This document shows, piece by piece, positions 56,546-64,000 of a stretch of DNA of 64,000 bases (the stretch's first letter is position 1; each line of letters begins with the position of its first letter). Both the position numbers and the translations under genes were made by a program. Under the pieces are notes generated by a model. It was not told the DNA's origin. It saw only the letters and a program-made list of their open reading frames with translations, and made no database searches. This DNA comes from Leptotrichia hongkongensis (GTDB lineage Bacteria; Fusobacteriota; Fusobacteriia; Fusobacteriales; Leptotrichiaceae): NCBI RefSeq assembly GCF_007990635.1, contig NZ_AP019846.1, positions 1,116,001 through 1,180,000 of the forward strand. Direction: 5' to 3'.

Positions 56546-57839
56546 CTACATTTCCAATATTTTCTGTTCTAATAATCTAATTCCTGAATTTATTAATAAG
56601 GTTTCGTATTTATTATTTTGTAATTCAGTTATGTTATTATCATAATATTTTGACAAATTCCAGTATTCTTTTTTAAATTTTCTTTCTAACTCTAATAATT
56701 CATCTAGCATATCTTCATCTTGAATTCCACTATATAAATGCTGTTTAGCTAAAAAACCAGCATGTGCGGAGATTGGACAAATTATCGGATTCTCAAATCC
56801 TACTTTTAATAACTCCTTTTTAACATTTTTAATACTGTCTTCAATGGAATCTTCTCCTTTCCTAAAGCTATCTAATTTATTAATTACAAAAATAATATTA
56901 TTACTCTTTTTATTTTGTAAAATATAATTCAGATGATTAAAATTATCTGTACTACTCATATTTTCAGCATTTAATACATATAATAAAATATCATAATCTT
57001 CTTCTTTTATTTTTTTTTCTGTTATAGACTTATCATTACTTCTTAATGAAGAATTAACACCAGGAGTATCAATTAAGCAATAACTATAATCATCATTCTT
57101 TAACATTCTAAAATAAGTTGATACATAAATATTTTTTTCGATTTTTTATATTATTTTCTAATAATTCATTTTCTGTTGCATTTAAATTCAATGATTTGTC
57201 ATATTTATAATTTTTATTATCCTCAAAAGGTTTATCATAAAAATAATGAATTTTAGCCGTGCATGCTTCATTAGTAACCTTACTTACCTTTTTTCCTATT
57301 AAAGCATTTATAAGTGTTGATTTTCCCGCACTCATCGTTGCTGTTAATAATACTTCTTTTTTCTTTTTAGCTAACTCGTTAATCTTTGTTTCTAATAAAT
57401 TCTTCTACATATTCTTTACTATTTTTAAATTTATTTAAATCTTTTTTCAATAGATTTCGTATCTAAACAATATTTTTTAAAATTTTCTAATTTATTTTCT
57501 CTAAAATAGAAATGTAAGTCTTTTGCTAATTCAAATTTGTAATTTGTTAACATACAAATACAATATATATCACATAATAAATAATTTTGGTACTTGTGAA
57601 GTTTGTTAATTTTATCTTTTATTTCTAGTTTACTAAAATTTCTTTTTACTCTTATTCTTTTATTAGTTAATTCACTTCTTAATAATTTTAAATATTCCAT
57701 ACTAAAATAATCATTTCTATTATATTTTCCAACAAAGAATTTTAAAATTTCAAAATAACTTCTTTTAAATGTTCTTCCGCTTGGAATATTGGATTATTAC
57801 TTTTATTAGATATTTTTAAACTTTTAAAAATAATTTCAT
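56546..57839 (-). pseudogene. Short dynamin-like GTPase, copy 3, with several frame breaks
   Basis: Tandem paralogue of copy 2. Fragments 57431-57700, 57108-57335 and 56546-57106 plus short unassigned frames give, in order, an N-terminal region (from ATG 57839 after CAGGAGG; NKSNNPIFQAEE, SYFEILKFFVGKYNRND, YQNYLLCDIYCICMLTNY), EYVEEFI, INELAKKKKEVLLTATMSAG (P-loop), CLIDTPGVNSS and VINKLDSFRKGEDS. At least five one-base shifts are needed, all in A/T runs. The C-terminal 150 residues are close to copy 2. First gene of the operon. Confidence 0.7.
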
Positions 57840-57899
57840 TTTATTTTTCCTCCTGACTACTAAACAACTAATTTCTTTCAAAATTTTTACACATTCACA

Positions 57900-57928
57900 A
57901 TTATATCTTAATTTCAAATATTTTTCAA
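57900..57928 (-). promoter_or_regulatory. Promoter of the dynamin-HerA-nuclease operon
   Basis: Minus-strand TTGAAA (plus 57923-57928), 17-base spacer, TATAAT (plus 57900-57905), about 60 bases before ATG 57839. Confidence 0.6.
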
Positions 57929-58033
57929 ATTTTTTATTAACTTGTTTCAATAAAAATTCAGATTCATAGTTATTTATGTTTTTTATTTTTAAATAATATC
58001 ACAAACTTTTTATTTAAAATCCAATTTTTATTA

Positions 58034-58900
58034 TCACCACCACTCTATCTTCGGCATTTTAAAATTTTTATCAAATTCCATCAAAAACTCTTTATACGTA
58101 GGAACAATTATTTTTCTAGAATCCTCATATTTAAGTGTATTCTTTAATGAAACTATATATGCATTTCCAAGTTTTCTTGTTACTTCAGACATTATCGAAC
58201 CTGGAACATTAAAATACACATACGGAATCATTGATTCTGCTAATTTTTCTTCCAAATTATTTTTTTTCACATCTTCTTCTATAATATCTTTAATTCTCTT
58301 TTTTATAGCAGGAACTATTGTCCACATCGAATTATTAATTCTAAATTTCTTGTCAATTCGATAAACCATAACATCCCAAATTCTTTCAATTGAAGTTTTA
58401 ATATCAAAGTCAGGCCCTGCCATCAAATCAAATGGATGAATAATATATCCCCCAATACCTGGTCGATTATTTCTACGGCTACACATTATTCTCTTTCCAA
58501 TTGTAAGATTATCTTTGTTAGATGCGGCTTCTTCAACAATTTTTTCTAATTCCTTTTCTATTTCTTTTGGAATTTTGTTTTTGTTTTTTTCCAGTTCTTC
58601 CTGTTCATCCACAATTGCCATTTCCTGCTTGCATATATCTTCTTCAGCTATAATTCCTAAAAGATTTGATACTATTTCCAATGCTTCTTCCTCGTCAGCT
58701 CCATCTGCATAAATAGTGATTTCTGAACCCATTTTAATTCCAAAACCGCTTAACATCAATGGAGATTTGTTTTTTATTTTTTTTCCACCATACTCAATTA
58801 CAATTTTACTTTCAAATTCTCGTGCTTTTTGCATAACCTCTTTAGCAAAATATATGTCTATTCCGTAGCGGTAATTAAAAGTTATTGTTTTACTAACCAT
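58034..58900 (-). CDS. HPr-like domain protein lacking the active-site histidine, fused to an unknown domain
   Basis: 288 residues. Residues 1-90 have the HPr fold pattern (GIDIYFAKEVMQKAREFESK, NKSPLMLSGFGIKMGSEITI, EEALEIVSNLLGI). Where phosphocarrier HPr has GLHARPA, this protein has GIDIYFA, so the phosphorylated His is absent; a Ser lies near the regulatory Ser position. Residues about 95-130 are charged helix. Residues 135-288 are an unrecognised domain (GKRIMCSRRNNRPGIGGYII, IERIWDVMVYRIDKKF). Probably a regulatory or binding module. Lies 47 bp after the WYL regulator gene and 190 bp before the dynamin operon. Confidence 0.75.
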   Translation of the reverse strand: MVSKTITFNYRYGIDIYFAKEVMQKAREFESKIVIEYGGKKIKNKSPLMLSGFGIKMGSEITIYADGADEEEALEIVSNLLGIIAEEDICKQEMAIVDEQEELEKNKNKIPKEIEKELEKIVEEAASNKDNLTIGKRIMCSRRNNRPGIGGYIIHPFDLMAGPDFDIKTSIERIWDVMVYRIDKKFRINNSMWTIVPAIKKRIKDIIEEDVKKNNLEEKLAESMIPYVYFNVPGSIMSEVTRKLGNAYIVSLKNTLKYEDSRKIIVPTYKEFLMEFDKNFKMPKIEWW

Positions 58901-58947
58901 TTTTCTATCTCCCTTACCTAATGTGTATTCAAAATACTTGTTAAAAT

Positions 58948-59880
58948 TTAATCTTCCAATATTTTAACTCTATCTCCTTGGCTTCTAAGCCACATTTTAA
59001 TTCCTTCTTCTCCGTAAATTTCAGCCCAAATCGTATATTTTTTCATATTATTTCCCAAATTTTCCTCTTTCTTTATTTCTGCCGTCGGCAACCTATCCAG
59101 AACTACTTCTTTCAACCCTGTATATTCAAATTTTACTCTATGTAATTTTCCTGAATACATAAATTGTATTCTTTTTCTAAATTCCCCATCTTCAAATCTT
59201 GAACTATATGGAATATCAAATTTTTTATTTGTATTTCTAACTTCCGTTATTCTGTCAATCCTAAAGACAATTGGTATCTCATCGTCTTTATTTACCATAA
59301 ATACAATTAGATAAAAGTAAAATTCTGAAAACATTATTGAAAGTGGCTTTACTGCATGAAATTTCTTTTTTCCAATGTTAGATGTATATTCAATTTCTAT
59401 AATTTTTCTGTCGGTAATGTATTTAGATAAATCCCAAATTGATTTAAGGAGAGGCTTTCCATGTTGTAATTGAACATAGTTAAATCTCTCATTTTTTATA
59501 ATTTTTTCAATTCTCTTATAGCTGTCGTTACTGGCTGCCTGATTTGCTATTTTCCTTAAAAGAATCTCTAATTCTTCCTTGCAAAATGCTCTACTTTCCA
59601 GCAGTATTTTACTAATTGCCAATATTTCTTCATTAGTAAATACATTTATATTCACATCTTTTTGCAGCTCATAGCCCTCTTTTTGCCAATTATATACGAC
59701 CTTGCTTTGGTTTTTTTCAGCATAATAACTGTTTAATGTATCAAAATCACGCTGAATACTCTTTTCACTAACTCCATATTTCTCAGACAATTTTTTCTTT
59801 TTTAAAATTTCCCCTTTTTCCAGTTTTTCCTTAATTTCTATAAACCTAAATAACTTCTCTGTTTTTACTGACTTTTCCAT
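58948..59880 (-). CDS. WYL-domain transcriptional regulator
   Basis: 310 residues. N-terminal HTH of DeoR/HTH_11 type (KKLSEKYGVSEKSIQRDFDT, residues 30-50), a helical middle region, and a WYL domain (ITDRKIIEIEYTSNIG, VKPLSIMFSEFYFYLIVFM, IPIVFRIDRITEV) followed by a C-terminal extension ending LRSQGDRVKILED. WYL proteins sense ligands or nucleic acids and commonly control phage-defence loci. It heads the HPr-like/dynamin region, and GGAAAGG lies before the ATG. I infer that it regulates this locus. Confidence 0.88.
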   Translation of the reverse strand: MEKSVKTEKLFRFIEIKEKLEKGEILKKKKLSEKYGVSEKSIQRDFDTLNSYYAEKNQSKVVYNWQKEGYELQKDVNINVFTNEEILAISKILLESRAFCKEELEILLRKIANQAASNDSYKRIEKIIKNERFNYVQLQHGKPLLKSIWDLSKYITDRKIIEIEYTSNIGKKKFHAVKPLSIMFSEFYFYLIVFMVNKDDEIPIVFRIDRITEVRNTNKKFDIPYSSRFEDGEFRKRIQFMYSGKLHRVKFEYTGLKEVVLDRLPTAEIKKEENLGNNMKKYTIWAEIYGEEGIKMWLRSQGDRVKILED

Positions 59881-60077
59881 CTTTCACCTTTCCATAAAAT
59901 TTAGCGAATCAATATTTTCATTTTATTTATAATTTGTATATCCTTAGAATTATACCTCAAAAAAAGACTTTTCCAATTTATAATGAATTATATCATAATA
60001 AGTTGGACACTTTTTGTCCATATCTACAAAAATTTATAAAATTATTAACTTTAGTAAAGTTATTTTAAATAAATCAA

Positions 60078-60111
60078 CAAAAAAATCACAGCTAACTTAA
60101 TAACTGTGATT
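60078..60111 (-). terminator. Rho-independent terminator of the Panacea/PemK pair
   Basis: Minus-strand arms AATCACAG and CTGTGATT (plus 60104-60111 and 60084-60091) followed by a T tract (plus 60078-60083). Confidence 0.7.
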
Positions 60112-60132
60112 CTTATTCTTAAAATACTTTCA

Positions 60133-60513
60133 CTATTCTAAAAGTCCTTCCATAATTTCATTGTGAAATTGCTCCACTTTTTCCACTATTTCTAAAAATG
60201 GCTCTTCGTAATCTAATTTCAAATCTCCTATTATAACACTTGTATCTATTTGCTGTCTTGGTATTGAAACTATTCTGTGTGTTCTAACATAGGACAATCT
60301 TGTCAAATTTATTTTAGGAAATTTTACTGGATCTATTTCTATATCGTATATCGGATTTACGTTTGCTCTATTTGAAATACTTGAGATAGGAAGGACTACA
60401 TAATCATCATTAACAGGACTTTTTAGTACTAATGCAGGTCTTGATTTAATGGAATTTCTTTGTAATCTCATATCATAATATTGGGTTAAACATTTGACTA
60501 TTTTACCTATCAT
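60133..60513 (-). CDS. PemK/MazF-family endoribonuclease toxin
   Basis: 126 residues. PemK/MazF fold pattern: IVKCLTQYYDMR, KSRPALVLKSPVNDDYVVLP with the conserved Arg-Pro and Ile-Ser turn (PISSISNR), and NLTRLSYVRTHRIVSIPR with a later Thr/Ser-rich strand. MazF-like toxins cut mRNA or tRNA and stop growth. Its ATG shares one base with the stop of the Panacea gene (TAATG), so the pair is translated together with antitoxin first. Confidence 0.82.
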   Translation of the reverse strand: MIGKIVKCLTQYYDMRLQRNSIKSRPALVLKSPVNDDYVVLPISSISNRANVNPIYDIEIDPVKFPKINLTRLSYVRTHRIVSIPRQQIDTSVIIGDLKLDYEEPFLEIVEKVEQFHNEIMEGLLE

Positions 60514-61004
60514 TAAACCATCACTTTATAATCTTCAAATTCATCATAATACATATCCCACATATAATCATAAGGTCTTACTTTTTTTGCATCTTCTCTT
60601 ATATCTTCCATTTTAATTTTCACATTTCCATTTTCTTCCTTTTTAAGTCCTTTTCGTGAGTTAAGCCATGAAGTTTCTTTATGTGTCAATGCACTTAATT
60701 TCCACGAGGCTAATGCCCCGTATTCTTGAATTATGTTATTTATTATGTATTTACTTTCGCTTTTTATATCTTCTGTTTGTGCATTTATACCATCTTCAGT
60801 AAAAACTGTTCTAACCTCCCTAGAAACAGGTCCATACTTCCACCCCTCAAATACTTCGTTAAAAAGAGGCTGATTTAAAATAGCAAATGTTTCTCTCTGT
60901 GAAAAATATAATAATTTTTGCAATTTCATTTCATCAATAATTTCTTCTGTTACTCTTTTATATTCATTGAAAATATACTGAGCAACATTTATTATTTTTT
61001 CCAT
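60513..61004 (-). CDS. Panacea-domain (DUF4065) antitoxin
   Basis: 163 residues. The pattern AQYIFNEYKRVTEEIIDEMKL, LQKLLYFSQRETFAIL, FNEVFEGWKYGPVSREV and SALTHKETSWLNSRKG is the Panacea (SocA/GepA-like, DUF4065) domain, a versatile antitoxin platform that pairs with many unrelated toxins. Coupled to the downstream PemK/MazF-like gene, which I take as the toxin. No other gene is linked. Confidence 0.85.
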   Translation of the reverse strand: MEKIINVAQYIFNEYKRVTEEIIDEMKLQKLLYFSQRETFAILNQPLFNEVFEGWKYGPVSREVRTVFTEDGINAQTEDIKSESKYIINNIIQEYGALASWKLSALTHKETSWLNSRKGLKKEENGNVKIKMEDIREDAKKVRPYDYMWDMYYDEFEDYKVMV

Positions 61005-61094
61005 ATTACCATCTCCTTAACTACTATTTAATAATTAAATTATACCCTTTTTACTACAAAAGTGCAATCAAAATTTTTAATATTGCATTTCCTT

Positions 61095-62042
61095 TCAATT
61101 CTTTCTACCTCCACCAATCTTCTCAAAAACAATTGACTTTGTCACTACATAAAGCAAAATCGCTATTAATAACGGCAATACAATTGATGTCAATAAAATT
61201 ATTCCAATAATAACTGGCGTATTTTCAACTAAGTCTTTTGATATAACATTTATTTCTTTTGAGAAATTATCAATCTTGACTTTTGCACTGTCAATTTGTC
61301 CTGGAATATTAAAAATACTCTTTGATTGATCTAATGAAAGCATTTCGTCTTTCACTTTATTTAGCTTTCCTAAATCCTGATTTAGCTCAACAATTGCAGG
61401 CTCTTTATATTCTTTTTCAAAATAGCTCGAAATTGTCGAGTTTACAAATATCGCACTTGGTAAAACTATGTAAATATAAAGTAATATGAAAAACGAATAT
61501 TTAGAAATCTTTCTAAAAATTCTTGTAACTTTGTTTTTATAAATAGTATATGGAAAAATTGTGATTAATGAAATAAACGTCAAAATTGTAGCTAATTTTA
61601 CTTTAAAAATTTCATAATAAATAGTTTCCAGCTTCAGTATAACAACGCTCGCAAGTGACACTTTCCATAAAATATTTATCATATCGTAAATAGGCTGAAT
61701 AATGTCTCCAATCTCAATTTCCATTCCGACAATCATACTGACATTAACCGTACTACCTTCAATAATATCCGTAGTTCCTTTCAAAAGCGACAATGTTAAA
61801 AACATCTTTTTAGATTCTTCATAAGTTTTTTCCAAGTACGGCATTGTTAAATTTTTAAAAAAGTTAAAAATCGTATGTTCAAAGATTTTATCCATTATTC
61901 CAAAAATACATAAAATCAATCCAATTACAATTAATATTTTAACCAATAGGTTCTTGCTATCTGATTCCCATTTAGGAGAATCATTTTTCTTCATTTTTTT
62001 TTCTTCATTTACTGTTAATACAGCTTCTTTTCTTTCTTCCAA
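61095..62042 (-). CDS. Multi-pass membrane protein of unknown function
   Basis: 315 residues. Hydrophobic segments at about 34-53 (LVKILIVIGLILCIFGIMD), 125-145 (WKVSLASVVILKLETIYY), 150-168 (ATILTFISLITIFPYTIY), 180-203 (YSFFILLYIYIVLPSAIFV) and 275-300 (PVIIGIILLTSIVLPLLIAI). A periplasmic helical region (205-270, LGKLNKVKDEMLSLDQ) lies between the last two. The N-terminus is charged. I do not recognise a family. It stands between the toxin-antitoxin pair and tcdA on the same strand. Confidence 0.7.
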   Translation of the reverse strand: MEERKEAVLTVNEEKKMKKNDSPKWESDSKNLLVKILIVIGLILCIFGIMDKIFEHTIFNFFKNLTMPYLEKTYEESKKMFLTLSLLKGTTDIIEGSTVNVSMIVGMEIEIGDIIQPIYDMINILWKVSLASVVILKLETIYYEIFKVKLATILTFISLITIFPYTIYKNKVTRIFRKISKYSFFILLYIYIVLPSAIFVNSTISSYFEKEYKEPAIVELNQDLGKLNKVKDEMLSLDQSKSIFNIPGQIDSAKVKIDNFSKEINVISKDLVENTPVIIGIILLTSIVLPLLIAILLYVVTKSIVFEKIGGGRKN

Positions 62043-62189
62043 TCAATTTCACTCCTTTTTCTATTTCAATTGTTTTCAAACATTTATTAAGAGGTACAAA
62101 CTTGCTTAATAATTTATTTTAAAAGTTATAATATTAAAACTAAGTTGTTAAATAATTTAAATAATTAAGATATTTAACATTACCTATAT

Positions 62190-62978
62190 TTAATCCCACT
62201 CCAATAACTTTCTCACTACATAAGAAGCTAGTACAAGACCAGCTGCTCCTGGGACAAACGAATTACTTCCAGGCGTAGTTTTTCTCGGAATTTTATTATT
62301 TTCCCTAAATTCAGTTGGCATTTCTTCCTTAAATAGTTCTGACTTATTTGGATGTACAGGTATTTCTTTTGAAAATGCAACTGGAACATTTATAATCCCT
62401 TTCTTTTTCAAAATACTTCTGATAGTTCTTGCCATTGGACAAACAGAGGTATTTTTTATTTTTGCAATTTCTATCATTTCAGGGTGCATCTTGTTCCCAA
62501 ATCCCATTGAAGAAATAATATTTATGTTATTTTTCACACAATATTCAATCAGATTAATTTTACTCCCGATGACATCGATAGCATCCACAACAAAATCATA
62601 TTTGTTATTTCCCAAAACTTCATCTACATCGTCATAAACTAATCTTTTTACAAGTTCAACCTTACAATCTGGATTAATGTCCAAAATTCTGTCTTTCATA
62701 ACATCAATCTTAGACTTACCGATTGTGCTTCTAAGCGAATGCAGCTGTCTATTAATATTCGACTCCGAAATCTCATCAAAATCAACCATAGTAATTTGCC
62801 CAACTCCTGCACGTACCAAAGCCTCCACAGTATAAGAGCCAACCCCGCCAACTCCAAAAATTATAACTCTAGATTTTCCCAATTTCTCAATCCCTTCTTC
62901 CCCAACCATCATAGAAAACCTAGCAAATGTCTGATTTTTATCACTCATTTTTAAATTATTTCCCCTTTCAATATCCAT
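62190..62978 (-). CDS. tcdA: tRNA threonylcarbamoyladenosine dehydratase (ThiF/MoeB superfamily)
   Basis: 262 residues. ATP-dependent cyclisation of t6A37 in tRNA to ct6A. E1-like motifs: FSMMVGEEGIEKL, VIIFGVGGVGSYTVEALVRA (nucleotide site), DEISESNINRQLHSL, DFVVDAIDVIGSK, SSMGFGNKMHP and the region SVCPMARTIRSILKKKGI; the C-terminal GSNSFVPGAAGLVLASYVV is typical of TcdA/YgdL. ATG 62948 (MSDKNQ) is an alternative start; neither has an ideal Shine-Dalgarno. Confidence 0.92.
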   Translation of the reverse strand: MDIERGNNLKMSDKNQTFARFSMMVGEEGIEKLGKSRVIIFGVGGVGSYTVEALVRAGVGQITMVDFDEISESNINRQLHSLRSTIGKSKIDVMKDRILDINPDCKVELVKRLVYDDVDEVLGNNKYDFVVDAIDVIGSKINLIEYCVKNNINIISSMGFGNKMHPEMIEIAKIKNTSVCPMARTIRSILKKKGIINVPVAFSKEIPVHPNKSELFKEEMPTEFRENNKIPRKTTPGSNSFVPGAAGLVLASYVVRKLLEWD

Positions 62979-63465
62979 TTTTCTTTTCTCTATCTAAAAT
63001 TTTCTCATATTATATCATAAATCTAGAAAATGTAAATAGCGAGAATATAAATTTTTTTATTATAAAGTTTTTATTTGACACCTTTAATTTACTCTATTCT
63101 TATACTATGAATCCTGGATTAAGTAATAAATGTTTTATAAATTTTTGAATTGTATATTTAACCCTAATACAATTTCTGTTTTACTATTTTTTGCAGGATT
63201 GCTCATTGCCGTAAATTCTTATCTTGCATGAAAGATTTATCCTGACAAATAAAAACTTCCCCAGTTTATTAAGATAAAAAAATTATATTTCAATTATTTG
63301 GAAATACTAATTTTTAATTCTTTGTTGAAAAAAATTTTAATATATTCGTTGTTTAAATACACCATTTGTATTAAATATTTATAAAATAAATATAATTATT
63401 GAAAAAAATATTAATTTATAATATAATACTTTTGCATAAATTAAAAGAAAGGAAAAAAGATACTT
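62979..63465. other. Gene-free divergent region between tcdA and htpX
   Basis: 487 bases, no credible coding region. 63106-63150 weakly resembles the intergenic repeat unit of about 1157-1205 (ATGAATCCTGGATTAAG compared with ACTAAATCCTGTTTAAA). The htpX promoter is at 63399-63427. Nothing else identified. Confidence 0.35.
63399..63427 (+). promoter_or_regulatory. Promoter of htpX
   Basis: TTGAAA (63399-63404), 17-base spacer, TATAAT (63422-63427), 38 bases before the ATG at 63466. Confidence 0.6.
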
Positions 63466-64000
63466 ATGTTTATAAATACTATGAAAACAGGTTTTTTAAT
63501 GTTTGGATTAGTTTTTCTCTTTGTAGCAATTGGTGGTATATTGGGAAATCAGCAAGGGGCATTGATTGGACTTCTGATTGCTGGGGGAATGAGTTTTTAT
63601 AGCTACTGGTTTAGTGATAAAATGGTTATAAGAGCTTATAATGGACAGGAAGTTACTCCTGAAAATAATCCAAGATTGTATCAATTGATACAAAGATTAG
63701 CTAAAAACGCCAATTTACCAATGCCAAAAATTTATATAATTCCAGAACGTCAGCCAAACGCCTTTGCAACCGGAAGAAATCCTCAAAATGCCGCAGTTGC
63801 CTGTACTGCTGGATTACTAGAAATGATGGATGACAATGAACTGGCTGGAGTTATGGCTCACGAATTAGGTCATATAAAGCATCGTGATATTTTGGTTAGT
63901 ACAATTGCTGCCACTTTTGCCGGAGCTATTGCCAATATTGCAAGATTTTTACCTTATGTTTCAAGCGGAAATAATAGAGATGGGAATAGAAGAAGAAATA
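63466..64000 (+). CDS. htpX: Membrane zinc metalloprotease HtpX (3' end beyond window)
   Basis: 178 residues visible, gene runs off the window. Begins MFINTMKTGFLMFGLVFLF with an N-terminal membrane helix and a second at about residues 32-50 (GALIGLLIAGGMSFYSYW). The M48 zinc-binding motif is visible as GVMAHELGHIKHRD; PKIYIIPERQPNAFATGRNP is also a family hallmark. HtpX degrades misfolded membrane proteins in envelope stress control. An AAAGGA Shine-Dalgarno is 13 bases upstream of the ATG. Confidence 0.93.
   Translation, partial: MFINTMKTGFLMFGLVFLFVAIGGILGNQQGALIGLLIAGGMSFYSYWFSDKMVIRAYNGQEVTPENNPRLYQLIQRLAKNANLPMPKIYIIPERQPNAFATGRNPQNAAVACTAGLLEMMDDNELAGVMAHELGHIKHRDILVSTIAATFAGAIANIARFLPYVSSGNNRDGNRRRN

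Noticed and set aside
55158-57700. Seven small minus-strand frames as separate proteins
   Set aside because: In order they reconstruct two tandem dynamin-like GTPases with shared motifs; several begin at internal ATG codons such as that of MSAGKST.
62979-63465. Possible short genes at 62927-63148 and 63399-63602 on the plus strand
   Set aside because: The first overlaps the tcdA start antisense and is Phe/Asn-rich shadow; the second is a different frame over the promoter and start of htpX, whose HELGH motif fixes the true frame.

Overview
The window is very AT-rich, dense with short Fusobacterial-type genes on the minus strand, and carries three giant autotransporters whose shared N-terminal module (starting MTNNLR...) and C-terminal barrel are characteristic of Leptotrichia. 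I read it as a chromosome segment of a Leptotrichia species (Fusobacteriota, oral anaerobe). No rRNA, tRNA or CRISPR array was recognised.

Layout. 1-0.9 kb: a broken tyrosine-recombinase gene. 1.3-10.8 kb: housekeeping and envelope genes (a small PBECR-like nuclease gene coupled to murJ, scpA, ribF, bactofilin, nnrE-nnrD, an M15 peptidase, an OmpA lipoprotein, a methyltransferase, a NUDIX hydrolase). 11-19.1 kb: folate genes folB, folK, folE, folC and folP, interrupted between folE and folC by five orphan genes, three of them recognisable polymorphic-toxin immunity genes. 19.2-24.3 kb: dispersed intergenic repeats, a small lipoprotein, galU, a secreted protein, a PH/SHOCT protein, an S24-type repressor with two tiny partner genes, and mscL. 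24.3-45.6 kb: three tandem autotransporters of 2387, 2354 and about 2089 residues; the first two share a virtually identical 0.96-kb 3' end. 46-47.7 kb: a small membrane protein and a divergent FtsZ paralogue.

47.9-59.9 kb is the most interesting part. A compact minus-strand operon encodes two short dynamin-like GTPases, a full-length dynamin-like GTPase, a small protein with a C-terminal glycine-rich membrane hairpin, a HerA/FtsK-type ATPase with a hydrophobic insert, a WHH-type HNH nuclease whose start overlaps the ATPase stop, and a SUKH (SMI1/KNR4) immunity protein. A WYL regulator and an HPr-like protein lacking the phosphorylatable histidine lie directly upstream. This looks like a defence or conflict system combining membrane-remodelling GTPases, a DNA-translocase-like ATPase and a nuclease with its own immunity protein. 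It is followed by a Panacea/PemK toxin-antitoxin pair, a membrane protein, tcdA and the start of htpX.

A caution applies throughout: at least nine genes, including conserved ones (nnr, folC, folP), are split by single-base shifts, nearly all in A or T runs. In every case a one-base correction restores a good protein. Sequencing error in homopolymers is at least as likely as true gene decay, so these genes are given by full span with the break described.
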